Of a DNA stretch of 64,000 nt, positions 12,650 through 24,699 are shown piece by piece. Below the pieces are notes generated by a model. It was not told the origin of the DNA. It ran no database searches and saw nothing but the letters and a program-made list of their open reading frames with translations. The translations under genes and the position numbers were made by a program. The DNA is from Xiphias gladius (taxonomy: Eukaryota > Chordata > Actinopteri > Istiophoriformes > Xiphiidae). Positions within the stretch are counted from its first letter, which is position 1; the number at the start of each line of letters is the position of its first letter. Location: contig NC_053418.1 in the NCBI RefSeq assembly GCF_016859285.1, positions 19,059,329-19,123,328 on the forward strand. Direction: 5' to 3'.

Positions 12650-13050
12650 TTTGTCTTCTGTGTGATGTGTGTGTTTCATTACCCACGAGATTATATCAAA
12701 CCTCACATCTGATAAACTACATCCAGATGACCAGTAAATGAATCATGGGCCGTATTTAGCCACGGTACAGAATCTGATTCTGCCCTGTACTTTGAAGTGT
12801 GCCAGAAATGGAACAATGTCAGCAAATTTCCAGCAGGTGTCCTCATACACTCATGATAGGGAATTGGTTCTGACAGCTTTCCAGAACAGGATACTGTGCA
12901 ATGTTTCTGCCTGGAAAACAGCAACAATAAATAGATGTGATTCACTACAGATAGGCGACATAAAACAAACATGTGATCCCAACAAAACTGTCCATCCCTA
13001 TGTGTAATAACACCGAGCTGCATATTGGATGATTAGAGTGAATGGTGCAT

Positions 13051-13103
<53 letters not shown>

Positions 13104-15200
13104 ATTATGAAACAGCTCCTTCGCATAAAATTTGAATGTAATATCCCTGCTTGAAACTGACCTGGTTTGTCTCCGTGCCCTCTCAACAGGAGGGCTTTAT
13201 GAAAACCATAATACTCAGGGGGGAAGTCTATCTTTCCTTATGATAACAGCACTCAGAAGTAGGCTAGAATGACAAATTTGAGATTAACATTACTGTCAGT
13301 TTTTTTTTTTCCCACACTGTGATGAGATTAGGATGAGAGAGTAGAGGGGAAAAAGTTAAGAAAGAACTTAAATTGACATTGACTTTTTTCCTTTCTATCG
13401 CACTCTTTCTCCTTTCTCTGTGTCACATTTGCAAGTTGCAATTTGTGTGTCTCACAGGAAGACACAATAGCTGAGAAGTTTTGACAGGGTAATGGAGGTG
13501 TGCAAGGGTGTTTTTTGACATGAGAAGCATTGATCAGACATGTATCGTCCTGCAAGAGTAAGTAATAGTGACTGTTTGTGTGTGCCAGCATGCACGTGTG
13601 TCTGTGTGTGTGCGTATTTGTATATATCAAGAGCAGACAGAAGGAGAGGCAGAGAGACACAGCGAGTTTCACTGTATCTCCACGATTCTCTCAGGCTATA
13701 TTTGAGCGCATTTCTCTGATATGATGAATCACACCTTTGAAGCAGCTTTCTTAGGAGTATCGGCCTGTGATCAGTGATAACCGTCCCATCTAAGCTGTCA
13801 TGTAGGCTACGGCGCAAGTGATGCTCCCCAACTAATTCTCTCTGATTGTGACAAAAAGTCAAGGAATCCATGAGAACCGACTATCGACTTTGAACTGCAT
13901 CCATAAAAAATAAGCCTATACAGCACTTTGCTTTGTTACAGTGCACAGTACTGATAACATAAAGCTGAATGAATATTTAATAATTTATTATTGAGTGCAA
14001 TAATTCATTAAAATATAATAAAGACAACTAGGTTAAAAATATAGTTAAACCTCCTGATGTTACTGGCTAGGTCTTGACACCATTCCAACTGTATGGCAAT
14101 CTGATGTTTCAAGTTTAATTACATTTTTGGCTCAGTTTTGCTGCATTCAATTACATTTATCGAGTTAATACATAATTTGGCAGTTATTACATTGTCAGTC
14201 ACTATAATTAAATTTAATTCAATAATTCAGCCTTTGAATTACTGCAAACATGTGCAAGAGTGTCTGCAGCACTTTCATAAACTGCTGTTCCTTAGATCTG
14301 ATCCCCCGCAAAACTTTTGTCTCAATCCAGTGGAGAGGGTGAGTGTGAGGCCTCGAAAGAATGCTGCTTTGTCTCTGTCTGAACTCTGTGGGTCAGGGTA
14401 CCCCACTCGCATCACACACTCTCACACACATACACAAAGAGAGGGAGCGAGAGAGAGCTGAGCATAGTCCCCGAAGGGACACCCTTCTGTGTTGCTGAAT
14501 GCAAATGAGGGAAAAAGGGGGCAACAAGTTTGAAGTTTGTGCAGCTGCTATTCAGCTTTGTGCAACTCGGATTAAGTGTAGTAGCAGGAAAGAAGGTGTT
14601 TGTAATTCACTGCACCTTCAAGACTAACATACTCTCAATGCTGTGTAGTTTTCAAATGAGTCTTTTTGCATTTAATTTGAAAAAATTCACATTGTTTCAT
14701 AAAACTCTGTATTTAATTCAAAGGCATAAAGTTTAACCAATTACTGCATCTGACATGTATTTTCACATTTTTTCGCATATTTTGAAACATACCTCATACA
14801 CACTGTATATTCTGACTGCATAAAGGGGTTTTACTCAATGTGGTATGACAGGGTGGACAGGTGAGAAGAGAAGCTGTATCTGGAGTATATAAGTAAGTAT
14901 ATGGAAAATGCCTTCAGCTGAATCCAACATGTTCCTTCAGGATCAAGGAAAATCACATTTTTGTTAGCATTTATAGATGCGCCCTGTATCTCTTCAACCC
15001 CCTTTATTTGACCCTTTTCTTGTTTAACGTCTCTTTCTTTTCCAGGTTGAATAATGCCTTGATGTATGGTGTAGGCTAACGTATCTTTTATTCTGCCGGT
15101 CTGTACTTTTGCTCACAGTTTTGCGGCGACCTTTTGCGCTGTGCAAAAGTCTTCACAGCGGGATCTTCGCAGAGGTGAGAGGAAACGCCCTTAATGGGAT
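12650..15200. other. Intergenic between elastase and enho
   Basis: No gene recognised. It holds a (TG)n microsatellite at 13055-13102 and AT-rich sequence around 13960-14260. Open frames of 100-139 codons on the minus strand (13328-13871) are low-complexity readings with no recognisable domain. Confidence 0.6.
13055..13102. repeat. (TG)n microsatellite
   Basis: Uninterrupted TG run of about 48 bases, 450 bases downstream of the elastase gene. Confidence 0.95.
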
Positions 15201-15216
15201 GTTCCAGGAGCGTCTT

Positions 15217-15224
15217 TATATAAA
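15217..15224 (+). promoter_or_regulatory. TATA box of enho
   Basis: TATATAAA is followed by a GC- and CpG-rich stretch (about 15240-15600) quite unlike the surrounding AT-rich DNA. The spacing predicts transcription starting near 15245-15255. The GC-rich stretch ends in a splice donor (TTAG/GTAGGC at 15599/15600), fitting a 5' untranslated first exon for the adropin gene. Confidence 0.65.
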
Positions 15225-15249
15225 CAGCACAGCAGTAACAGACTGGGAT

Positions 15250-15599
15250 GGGTGGGGGAAGGACCGGGGGATGATGAGCAGCGACACTGACGGCAGTATC
15301 CCCGCTCTGTCGCCCTGCGCCTGTCAGCAGTCACTGGGAGCCGGCCGGGACACCGCCAGCTGCCGGCGCGACTTCGTCAACAGTCCGGCGCCGACGCCCC
15401 CCGAGCGCTGCTGGGCCCCTTCCGCCAAACGGTCGCTCGTCGTGCGGCACCAGATCGCGCTTCAGAAACGGCTCGGCGAAGTTCTCTGGAGACTGGGGTT
15501 CGTTCTGGAAAAAATGTATCTCAGCCCGCCTTGCAGCTGAGGCGCGGAGGATACGGGGCTACAATCGCATGGACACAGGACACCGGAGGGAAGCATTAG
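15250..15599 (+). other. enho: Probable 5' untranslated exon of enho, contains an 89-codon upstream ORF
   Basis: GC-rich block between the TATA box and a donor at 15599. It holds an open frame from ATG 15271 (a second ATG follows at 15274) to the TGA at 15538-15540: 89 codons, rich in Ser, Pro, Arg and Cys, with an amphipathic-looking C-terminal part (RHQIALQKRLGEVLWRLGF). I do not recognise this peptide. It is not in frame with adropin across the splice. A CpG-rich sequence can stay open by chance, so it may be a regulatory upstream ORF or meaningless. The exon limits are inferred from the TATA box and donor, not from transcript data. Confidence 0.5.
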
Positions 15600-17065
15600 G
15601 TAGGCTGCTGTAGGAGGTGTTCATGCGCTTGAAGTACAAGTGCAAAAAGTAAACAACACATTTGAATGTAGGGCAACGGCCACCATCATTTTTTGATGTT
15701 TATAATTTCGAAAAGGACTTTAGTTTGTGTTTGCGTGACTAGATGTTTTTATATTTGTTACGTATTTACAACATAATACATCGATCTTATTCATATCGAA
15801 CTAAATGTGCTTGTATGGGTTCTATGTACAGTATCCAAAATGAAAGCAGCACTAGGCTACTGGGGTGTAACCCCTGTAAGGACAACCTATAATTCACCAT
15901 TTGATTATGCCCAGGTTGACAGAAAAACCAACAGTCAAGTGTATTAGGTAGTGTCAGCAGTCTCCAACTCATGGTGAAGTTGTGGCCATGCAGCTGGTGT
16001 TTTCAAATGAGGAAGGGAGGGAGTTCAGTCACATGAGATGGAGGCCACTCATTCTGATAGTCCACTGCAAAGTGATGCATTATGCACAAGTCTCTGCCTG
16101 CTTTCCATGTGGTCACCGCAGGTTCGGGTCTGTGAGTGTGTTTGTGTGCTGGCATGCAGTGCCCATATGCCTGCCCCTGTAATAAAGCAGTCTTTGGCAC
16201 ATGTAGTATTTGCATAAATTTACATTGGATTGTTTTCATGCTTACACAAAAGGCCTTTCGTCGGTAAATGACACCATTCACAAATACACACATGCAAGCT
16301 CAAGTACACGAGCATGCTGCAGTTTGCTGTTGTACGACTCCAGTTTTCGGGCCTAAAGCTTAACTATATCCTGCTACAACCACAGAGCACAGACTCATTA
16401 CGTAATAGATACACTGAAGTTATCTTTGTATTGACCGTGGCATCAGAGAGTGCGTGTGTTTGTGTGGTGGGTCAGTCATGTGCTCTTCTCATCCTGATCT
16501 TTGAACCTCTGAATCTACAAAGACAAATATTCAGTGATTCAGTTAACTGAACTCAGAGCAATCGCACAATAGCAATAGCAGTGGTGCATTATCAACTTTG
16601 CTAGAGTTCAAATGCACAAAGGAAAAGGATTTTCTTTATATGTAATGCTGGGATGCACAAACATGTAGGTACCCTGACTGTGCAAAAGTAACATAATCCC
16701 AGTTAAAACTTTTATTCTAATTTAGGTTGTGCATGTTCTGTTTGACTTTGGAATACATTTGGTCCCCTCTAGTGTGGCCAATAATTGAAACATAGCTATT
16801 GCAGTGTTAAGAGAAAATGCATATATATTGCAAATGAGCACAAATTATTGTTGGAGTTAATAAGACATGAATAACAATCATCTTCTCTGGGAAGTATAAA
16901 TTATTCAAATGTTTTATAATTGGTGTTAATGAATAGTTAGTGTGATGGTTGTGTTTTTTCTTGTTATATGCGTCAAAGATTGTCTGAAATCAATATAAGT
17001 ATGCAAACATTCCTCTGTTCCAATACATTACTCACACTAATTTGATTTATTTCTCTCTCTAGCAA

Positions 17066-17130
<65 letters not shown>

Positions 17131-18397
17131 GACTCTCCCCGTCACATCTCTCTGTCATCTAATAGCTTACACATTCCTCGCTTTTGCTCTAATTGAAATT
17201 GCAAACTGAATATGCTAGATTTAGTGTCACCTGACTTCTGCAAGTTCCTCAGGATGGTTTGGAAATGTTCAGCAAAACTGTGAGGGCAGTTTTATTGACA
17301 GTAATCCCAGTTAGTGATTATGAGCTGAATTTTCCCCACAGTGATGCCACCAGCATTTTGAGAGGGACCCATCTGGTACAAACAGAGACCGACAGCATAA
17401 GCTGGAGAGCAGATCAAATGCATCACTGCCACCTACTCTGACTAGTACCTATCCATCTTTATGTGGCTTGGTGATAAAATGCCTATAAAGGGAAGCATAA
17501 GTTTGAAATGAGTTCTCAACGGCAGGTTTGGACTGTTGCAGTATATCCTTCAGTGGGACAGAGGAGGAAATATGTGGTCTCATTAGAAGTGCATTAGAGG
17601 TAAGGGAGACAGGTACAGAAGAAAGGAGATGAGCTGGAGTTTTTATCTGTTAAACTCTGAGAGGGAATATATTCACACTCTATATCTCATGCTTGAAGTG
17701 ACGTCTCTCTCTCACTCTCTCTCTCGCACACACACACACCAGTACACGTCAGTGACCCATTTAATATCAGCTACAAAAATGGCCCTCCTGTAAACACATT
17801 ACTGCTGGAACTCATTCAACATAATTCAGTGACAAAAGTGCTTACTGGCACTTTCTTTATCAGTTTAATAACTTCATAGCTCTCTGCCAGTATAAAGGAA
17901 CCAAGAATTTAAAAAAAGATGCTTCAACATGCAACTGCAGCCAGAAAGTACTTTCTTGTTCCGTAATACTCTCCTATCATGCACAGATTATGAGACACAA
18001 TGAAGTCCGTGGAATTAATTTTTCTCTGCATCTGATGGTTTTCTTGTGCATTACTAGTACTGAAATATTATATTATTACTCCATTGTGTAGCTTTATTAG
18101 AGACCCTTGTAATGCTCTGTATATAAAACCTACTCATGCAGGTGCTGTACTGGACATACTGTACATAGGTTCCTCCATATATAGCATCAGCAGGGATAAA
18201 GCTATCTTGGCCCAGTGAATAGCTTGTCAGAGGGAAAGTAATCTTTACTGAGCTGACCTCACCAGTGGACTCAGCAGGCCCATGTGACAGGCAGGTTAAC
18301 TGTGGCCAAGTATACCAAACTGTGTGTGTGTGCAGGGGGTTTGTGAGCAAGTGCCTGGAAATTCTATGCTCAAGAGAGACATTTTCTTTTCTTTCAG
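15600..18397 (+). other. Intron of enho
   Basis: About 2.8 kb between the inferred donor and the acceptor TTTCTTTCAG ending at 18397. It contains a (CA)n microsatellite at 17070-17127. No coding exon is recognised, though a further untranslated exon could be hidden here. Confidence 0.5.
17070..17127. repeat. (CA)n microsatellite
   Basis: Pure CA run of about 58 bases inside the inferred enho intron. Confidence 0.95.
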
Positions 18398-18403
18398 GGA
18401 CAT

Positions 18404-18474
18404 ATGGTGGAATTGAAGTGACCGGCATCGCACCAGGTGCAGATCTCAGACAACCCCTCTGAAGTCTGATGTGA
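18404..18474 (+). promoter_or_regulatory. Upstream AUGs in the adropin leader, including a start-stop element
   Basis: Between the splice acceptor and the adropin ATG are two upstream AUGs. ATG 18404 opens a five-codon frame ending in TGA at 18419-18421. ATG 18469 is immediately followed by TGA at 18472, a minimal start-stop element 26 bases before the main ATG. Such elements are known to hold back ribosomes; their effect here is inferred. Confidence 0.6.
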
Positions 18475-18500
18475 GTCTGGAGGCAGCCATCCAGTCTGCC

Positions 18501-18704
18501 ATGGAGCATGATCTAAGAATGGGCCTATCTGTATGGGCTATCATGGCCATCGTTTGTAACTCTGTGGTGGGCGTCCTCATCCTCATCCTCTTTGTTATCC
18601 TCTACAAGGCCTGCAAAGTGCCTTCACACCAAGAGAAAGTGCCAGTTTTCACAGCGGAGCCGCAGCAGAGGAAGGAACAGAGGTACCTGCTGACTGCAGC
18701 CTAA
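18501..18704 (+). CDS. enho: Adropin (energy homeostasis associated)
   Basis: Small single-span membrane/secreted peptide linked in mammals to energy balance and endothelial function. The frame from ATG 18501 gives 67 residues. Human adropin has the core AIVCNGLVGFLLLLLWVILCWAC, and here the corresponding stretch begins MAIVCNSVVGVLILI and continues FVILYKACK. Both proteins end in a short tail with YLL (EQRYLLTAA here). The hydrophobic segment is about residues 11-33. Like human ENHO, the whole protein sits in one exon after a 5' untranslated exon (acceptor at 18397). ATG 18501 has a strong context (GCCATGG); ATG 18519 (AAGAATGGG) would give 61 residues starting MGLS, closer to the human MGAA start, so the start is open. 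The polar tail is shorter than in human (76 aa). The next recognised gene, fam219a, is also a close neighbour of human ENHO on 9p13.3, which supports the call. Confidence 0.88.
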   Translation: MEHDLRMGLSVWAIMAIVCNSVVGVLILILFVILYKACKVPSHQEKVPVFTAEPQQRKEQRYLLTAA

Positions 18705-19778
18705 TCATGACTTGGAGACACAGACTTCTGATGGAAACAAAATTCAACTTCCTGGATCCGCGGGTCAAATGATGACCTTCAGAATGTCAGAAGACCAGCT
18801 GGACTTTTTCTCTTCAACCGCTCTTGTCATTATTTTTGCTCAGTCACTCACCTTTTGTCTTACATCTTACTTTGTCTTACATCTCTCCACCGTCAGCCCC
18901 ATCTCATCTATGCAAGTGAGTGGAGCTCAGAGTAAGCTATCTGCATTAAGAGTTGCGGCAAGACCAACAACAACAACAACAAGTGGTTCCAATCCTCTTA
19001 TCTCTGCTGTGCGTCTCTGGGACTGTCCATCTGTCAGTCTCTTTGCTTTGCTCTACACAGGCAGAACGTGCTCTCCTCCTCTACTCGTTTCTTTTTCATC
19101 CATTCATATGAGACAACTGAAAGGATATGGAGGGGAAAGAGCAAAAAACAGTGAATTGGAATAGAAGAGTTTGGGGTCACGTAGTTGGCTGAAAGTTAAA
19201 ATAACACGTTAGAAAAGAGAAAATGTACCTCTGCAGAAGTGTTTGCCAGCTGCAGCAAACAGACAACAGGTAGAAACCAACAGCCTGACAGAGTCAGGAA
19301 GGAGAGCGATGCAGCTGAGAAAGTGTGTGAGTCAAGACAGATGGAGATAAAGGGCATATATGTGTTGGGGATGATAAAGCGCAGGGGAAGAATTGCTTTG
19401 ATGTGTTCTTTACAGAAAAGGGAGCTTGCGGCTCTTATTTGGCAGGCTCCCGTGTCTCTGCTTCCACTGATCGAACTCCCACAGGGTTAAAAGTTAACAA
19501 CATAAATGTTACTCGTTTCCCGCGGTGCCTCTCTTTCATTTTGTCAGCTCCTTTAAAGACTGAATAAGATATTTATAGACAGCCTTAACCAGAAATGACT
19601 GACTGAAGACTCACGGTCTCATAGTAACGAGTGAATATTGTATTTATTGTGGTGAATGTACTGCAGCTACTACCTGCTAGATATCAAGATTATTGTACCG
19701 GTGGAAGAGAGATGAGAAACACAAGACTTACAAATTCATGAGCCAATCATAACTTCATCTCCACATCATTGGAATAAA
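18705..19778 (+). other. Probable 3' UTR of enho
   Basis: Non-coding sequence after the adropin stop. The first AATAAA in a plausible setting is at 19773-19778 (GGAATAAAAAG), but the end of the transcript is not certain. Open frames here (18712-19164, 19239-19490) show no protein features. Confidence 0.35.
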
Positions 19779-20833
19779 AAGAGCTCCATATATGTTTTTG
19801 TCTCATATACAGTTTGATTTTAATGAAAGGGCTTAGGAAATTTTTCTTACTTTTGTGTTGGAGAAACATCAGTTTAAATTTGATCTCAGGTATTTGTTAA
19901 CTTGCCTTTAGTCCGATAAGATAAGAATATGCTGATTTTATTTTCCTTGCAGCACTTTATGCTCTGCTTCATTTATGTGATACTTCTGGGAAAATTAGCG
20001 CGTAATGATGCTCACAAACCTAATGCAAATATGTGGAGTCATTTATTGATTAATCTGTCAAAATAAAAAAATTATTGATAACAAGTTTGATATTTCCGTA
20101 ATAATTTAAGTCATAGTTAAGGTACAGCTTCTGAAGTGTGAAGATTTGCCTCTTTTGTCCCTTTCATTTCATTGCAAATTGAATATCTGGTTTTTTTTTT
20201 TTTTTTTTTACTACTAATGGAACAAAACAAGAACTTTGAAAGCATATCTTGGGACTTTGGCAACTGGAGGCAGTGGTTTATCAATATTTTTTACTCACAA
20301 ATTTGAATACAACAATTAACAAAATAACTTACCTGCATGGCACTGTGGTAATTGGTATTGAGCTCTGTGCTTTGCGATCCTGATGACGGTTGATTTTTTT
20401 TACTGATTTAATAAAATTATTCACTGTTGTTTTGGACTAATTTGGTCCACAATCAATGTTGCCAGGCCCCTTCGGTGAGTATTAGCATTAATAGGCTTCC
20501 AAAGTCTTTACACATAACAGCTTGAATTAAAATAGCAGTTGACGCCAGCTTCCTGCACTGAAGTAATCAATGTGAAACATATTGACCCAATCGGTGACCC
20601 ACATCCTGTTTTTAGCAAACTACAGCCATATAATCCTTATCTGCTAACCATGAGCCACCATCATTAAAAAGAGGGGAGGGAGGGACTGCAGAGTGTTAAC
20701 TGCTGGTATTGTTTTCTCTGACTGACAAGCAGCATCTTCATTATACAGAGTTTAATTGATTTCATTCAGTATCTCTTTCTTTCTTGAGCACACTTAAAGG
20801 CAGAATGAATCTCTGTTCTATTACTCAATTTTT

Positions 20834-21535
20834 AGGTACTTGTACTTCAGTATTTCCATTTTATGCTATACTTCTGCTCCACTACATTTCAGAGAAATTT
20901 ATTTGATACCTATAGTGACTATAGATACTATACTATACAGATTTCAACATATATATAAAAAAAACATGAGATTATTTTATAAAATACAGGGAACTCTGGT
21001 AGATTAAATTACCCAACAGTATACAGAATAAATAAGAGTAATTCCACCTTGACCAGCTGCAACATAAAAAAACGCAGCTTAGATATTAATACACTGCATT
21101 CAATTTACAATAAAAATGATAAGAAGGGGCGACTCTGCCTGCATAATGAGTACTTTTAGTCTTGATTCTTTAAGTACATTTTGCTGATTGGTGGTATTTA
21201 CTTCCGCCAAGGAGTTTATGTTTCCACCCATGTCTGTTTGTTGGTTTGTTTTGATTTATTTGTCTGCAGGATTATGCAATAAATATTGAACCAATTTGCA
21301 AAGAACTTGGTGGAGGGGCAAATCCGGATCATTTACAAGGAATTTCAATTTTTTTTCATTGAAGTCTGGTGAATGTTGTTTGACATTGATTTTGGCAGAG
21401 GTATAGACTCGACTGAGTGCCATTCTAGTTACATACCATAACATTTTGAATGCAGAATTTTGATATGTAATAGAGTATTTGTACTTTTACTTATGTAAAG
21501 CATCTAAATAGTTCTTTCACCACTTCTTAAAGGCA
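20834..21535 (+). repeat. Interspersed repeat, CAGTGGTGGAA family, interrupted by a second repeat
   Basis: Carries the signature phrases of a common teleost short element: GGTACTTGTACTTCAGTATTTCC near the start, CTCCACTACATTTCAGAG, ACCTTGACCAGCTGCAACAT, GAGTACTTTTAGTCTTGATTC, and TTTCACCACTTC at the end. About 21200-21430 is foreign to it (see the nested repeat). The family was identified from memory of fish genomes, not by database search. Confidence 0.7.
21200..21430 (+). mobile_element. Second repeat nested in the first
   Basis: Starts with CTTCCGCCAAGGAG, runs through a TGTTTGTTGGTTTGTTT stretch, GGATTATGCAATAAATATTGAACC and AACTTGGTGGAGG, and ends TGGCAGAGGTATAGACTC then GAGTGCCATTCTAGTT. 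This is the pattern of another widespread fish interspersed repeat. It splits the host copy, whose remaining part resumes at about 21431. No coding capacity. Confidence 0.55.
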
Positions 21536-21876
21536 GGAGATTGGTTTTCAGTGATTTCATTTGTTTTAGGGTCCTATAGATGTGAACTACTAACAGGAGT
21601 GTAAGAGTCATGGATTTATCACAGATCTTATACTAAAGAACTGTGTAATGTTATTTGTTTATTGTAGAGATACAGTCTACCAGCTACATTTCCAGTGAGT
21701 GTGTGTGACAGAAACAGTACAAATACATGTATGCACATGTGTAAAACAGTGGTTTATAGCAGACAGATGGTTCGGGCCTTTGATGGGCTGTTGAGTCGAA
21801 AATACTCATCAGAAAGGCGACTCTACAGCTGTTGAGTATTTATCTGGTTCCCTTCTATTTATCTGCCTGCCAGTTT

Positions 21877-21899
21877 CTCTCTCTCTCTCTCTCTCTCTC
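21877..21899. repeat. (CT)n microsatellite
   Basis: Short CT run (about 23 bases). Confidence 0.9.
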
Positions 21900-22562
21900 G
21901 ATCTATTTGGCTGTCTTCCTCTTACTTGTTTCTCTACTCCCATCAAGCCAGACCACTGCCAAAGCCATACAAACTGGCCAGCACAGATCCAGTGATCTAC
22001 TCTGCAATGAGCTGTTTGGATGTGAAGGTCAGTATGTTCTGACTCACAAAATTTATGAAAACCCATCTTCCTGATCTTCTATTCAAGACAGCTAGATTAG
22101 TTTATTAAATGATCCAGCATGATACTAATGGAAGAAAACACTTAATAAGGATCAATGTAGTTTAACAAACTGTTGACCAGAGGCTCATCACTCTTACATT
22201 GATCCCTACATTTTAGGAGACTGTTTGGATGATGTTTACTGTGACTTCATCCAGTTGAGATTAGACATGGCTGCTGAACTCAGTGTCAGTTACTCCAACC
22301 TTCCACTTCAGGGAGTGCATTACACAGCAGCAAAGCATTATCACTGGTCTTCCAATGCTAACTGAGATGGAACAGGGTCACTGAACTCAGTAGGGTGTTA
22401 TATAATGATCAGTACAAATATTACAGAGAGATTACTAATAAACATATGAAGGGCCAGTAATCTGCAGCTCTATCTGCACCGCTTTAGGGGTTACATAACC
22501 CACATCAGCCCAGACTGAGTCATGGGCATTTGTGTCTGCATGTGTGTGTATATATATGTGTG

Positions 22563-22595
<33 letters not shown>

Positions 22596-24142
22596 AGATT
22601 TTTTTTTTTAAATATTTGAATCTTATGTAATCTATAATTTCATTTAGTTGCTCCAAATAAAGCATTTCAAGAGTGTGCGTGTGAGTGTGTTTGAAACAGA
22701 GAGAGAGAATCAATTCACACAAGTGCTATTTTGAGGCTGTCAGTGATTAAGTATGAATTCATGCAGTTTTACTGTGCAGGTGTCTTTGCTCAAGAGTAAT
22801 GCAAAAATGAGCTGGTATTTTAAATATGAGTCTGTTGATGTCTTACTACTCTTGTGTATGAATTACTAATGAAAAAATTCTAATCACACTTGACTAGATG
22901 TTCATACCAGAACCCCTTATAGTCACAAGCTATCATCACAATTACACACAGACCGACACACAGTCATGAAATCGATTTTGACAACAGTGCAGCTCTGATA
23001 TTGAAATCATTATTATAATTCAGTATAATTTAGTGAGTATGAATATTTATTCTGTTAACAGAGGTCTTATCACAGCATGATAGCAGGAATAATGATGGTG
23101 ACAGGAAAGCCATCAGCGTGCATGAAAAAAAAACAATAAAACATTGTGAGTGTGTGTCAGATACAAAAGAATAGGAGAGTGAAAAAATTGAAGAAATCAA
23201 GTCCTTTAATCTGTAAATTCTCGTTTCTGTCTTTCTCTCTTGCACAAATCCAGTGCCTCACAAAAGACTAGTATCTCACATTTCCCAAACTTAGAGAGCT
23301 TCACCTCCAGAAATGCTGCTATAGTCATATCGAATGCATATGTATGACCAGAAGTATGGACCTCAAGCTGCTTGCATTTAGAAAACTGAAACACTATGAC
23401 CTACGTGACCGTGCACACATCTCATTGTCATTCATCCTCCATCTAGCCTATGTCCCTCTTGTTGTGTAGAATTAGACTGCCACCTGCTGGCTCCACCTTA
23501 AACATGTGCTGCCACAAGTTGTAACCACCTGGTGTTGGCTGCAGCAGAGGCCCATTGCTGCCAAAACCCCACTCTATTATTGTGCAGCAGAGCATGCCAT
23601 TGCTGCTCTCTGCTGGTATTCCCAGGTAAGGACATTGTGCAGTCAAACGTGTCAGTGACTTTCAATGACAACAAGTTACACCGTTGCAGATGTTCTTCCG
23701 GTTGGTCATCATTAGCCAGGGGCTATGTTATTTTTCTCACGAGTTTATAATGATGTTCATTTTAATGAACGTCGTGGAGCACATTAATTATTATGTTTAA
23801 CTTAGTGTTTGTTTAGAGTTGTATGATGAGAGCAACTGTTCATTCTTCTTGTCAAATGTGTGGTCATCCCAAAAATTGTTAGAGACATACTCTGCACAGC
23901 TGTAATTTAAAATAGAAAGAAGATTTAATTAGTTTTATAATTAATTTACAGAACTATAATATAGAGAGTAATTGTTTTGTGGGGTGGAAACCCCACAGGT
24001 ACATACAGGGAATGGGTGGAATAGTGCAATACTCCAGCAATAAATCGAATTTTATGAAGTTTATAATGTTTTCTTTTGTTGACACTTTCAGAGAGGTGCG
24101 AATCAACTGTGTGGTCATTTTCCAAGTCATAGTTGCTGTAGT

Positions 24143-24482
24143 TCAGAGGTGGAAGAAATATTACAAGTAACACTACAGTGTAAAAATACTCCCAATTAAA
24201 AATCAAAGTCTTGCATTCGGAAACTCACTTGATTGTTTATTCTATAAAAAGGTTTTATATTCTATAAGATGATCATATGTTTATGTTTTCTAAATCTGCA
24301 TCTGCAAAGTAGTGGAGCAAAAAGATATTTCCCTCTGAAATGTAGTGGAGTAGAAGTATAAAGTAATATAAAATGGATGTACTCAAGTAAAGTGCAATAC
24401 CTCAAAACTGTACTGAGGTACATTTACTCTAGTAATGGTATGTACTTTACTTGAGTAAATGTACAAAGTTACATCCACCACT
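24143..24482 (-). repeat. Interspersed repeat, CAGTGGTGGAA family
   Basis: Begins AGAGGTGGAAGAAATATTAC and ends ACATCCACCACTAG, with internal ACTCAAGTAAAGTGCAATACC and GTACTTTACTTGAGTAAATG; these are the phrases of the 45883 copy in inverted order. It contains a perfect 12-bp inverted pair, GTACATTTACTC at 24418-24429 and GAGTAAATGTAC at 24453-24464. Confidence 0.75.
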
Positions 24483-24699
24483 AGTTAATTTGGATTGTGT
24501 TGCTGTATATTGTAAGTGTCATTTTAAAAGATTTTGCACCAAAACGTATCATTTAGAGGTATCAATTACAAGGTTTCAAATGTTGATTTAAACATTCATA
24601 CTGTCCCTCTTTGTTTTTTGTTGTATCTATCATTTATTTACTGTTTTTTAAACCAACTTAAATGTCCCAGCAAGAGTCTTATAGCTTGTTCATAGCCCT

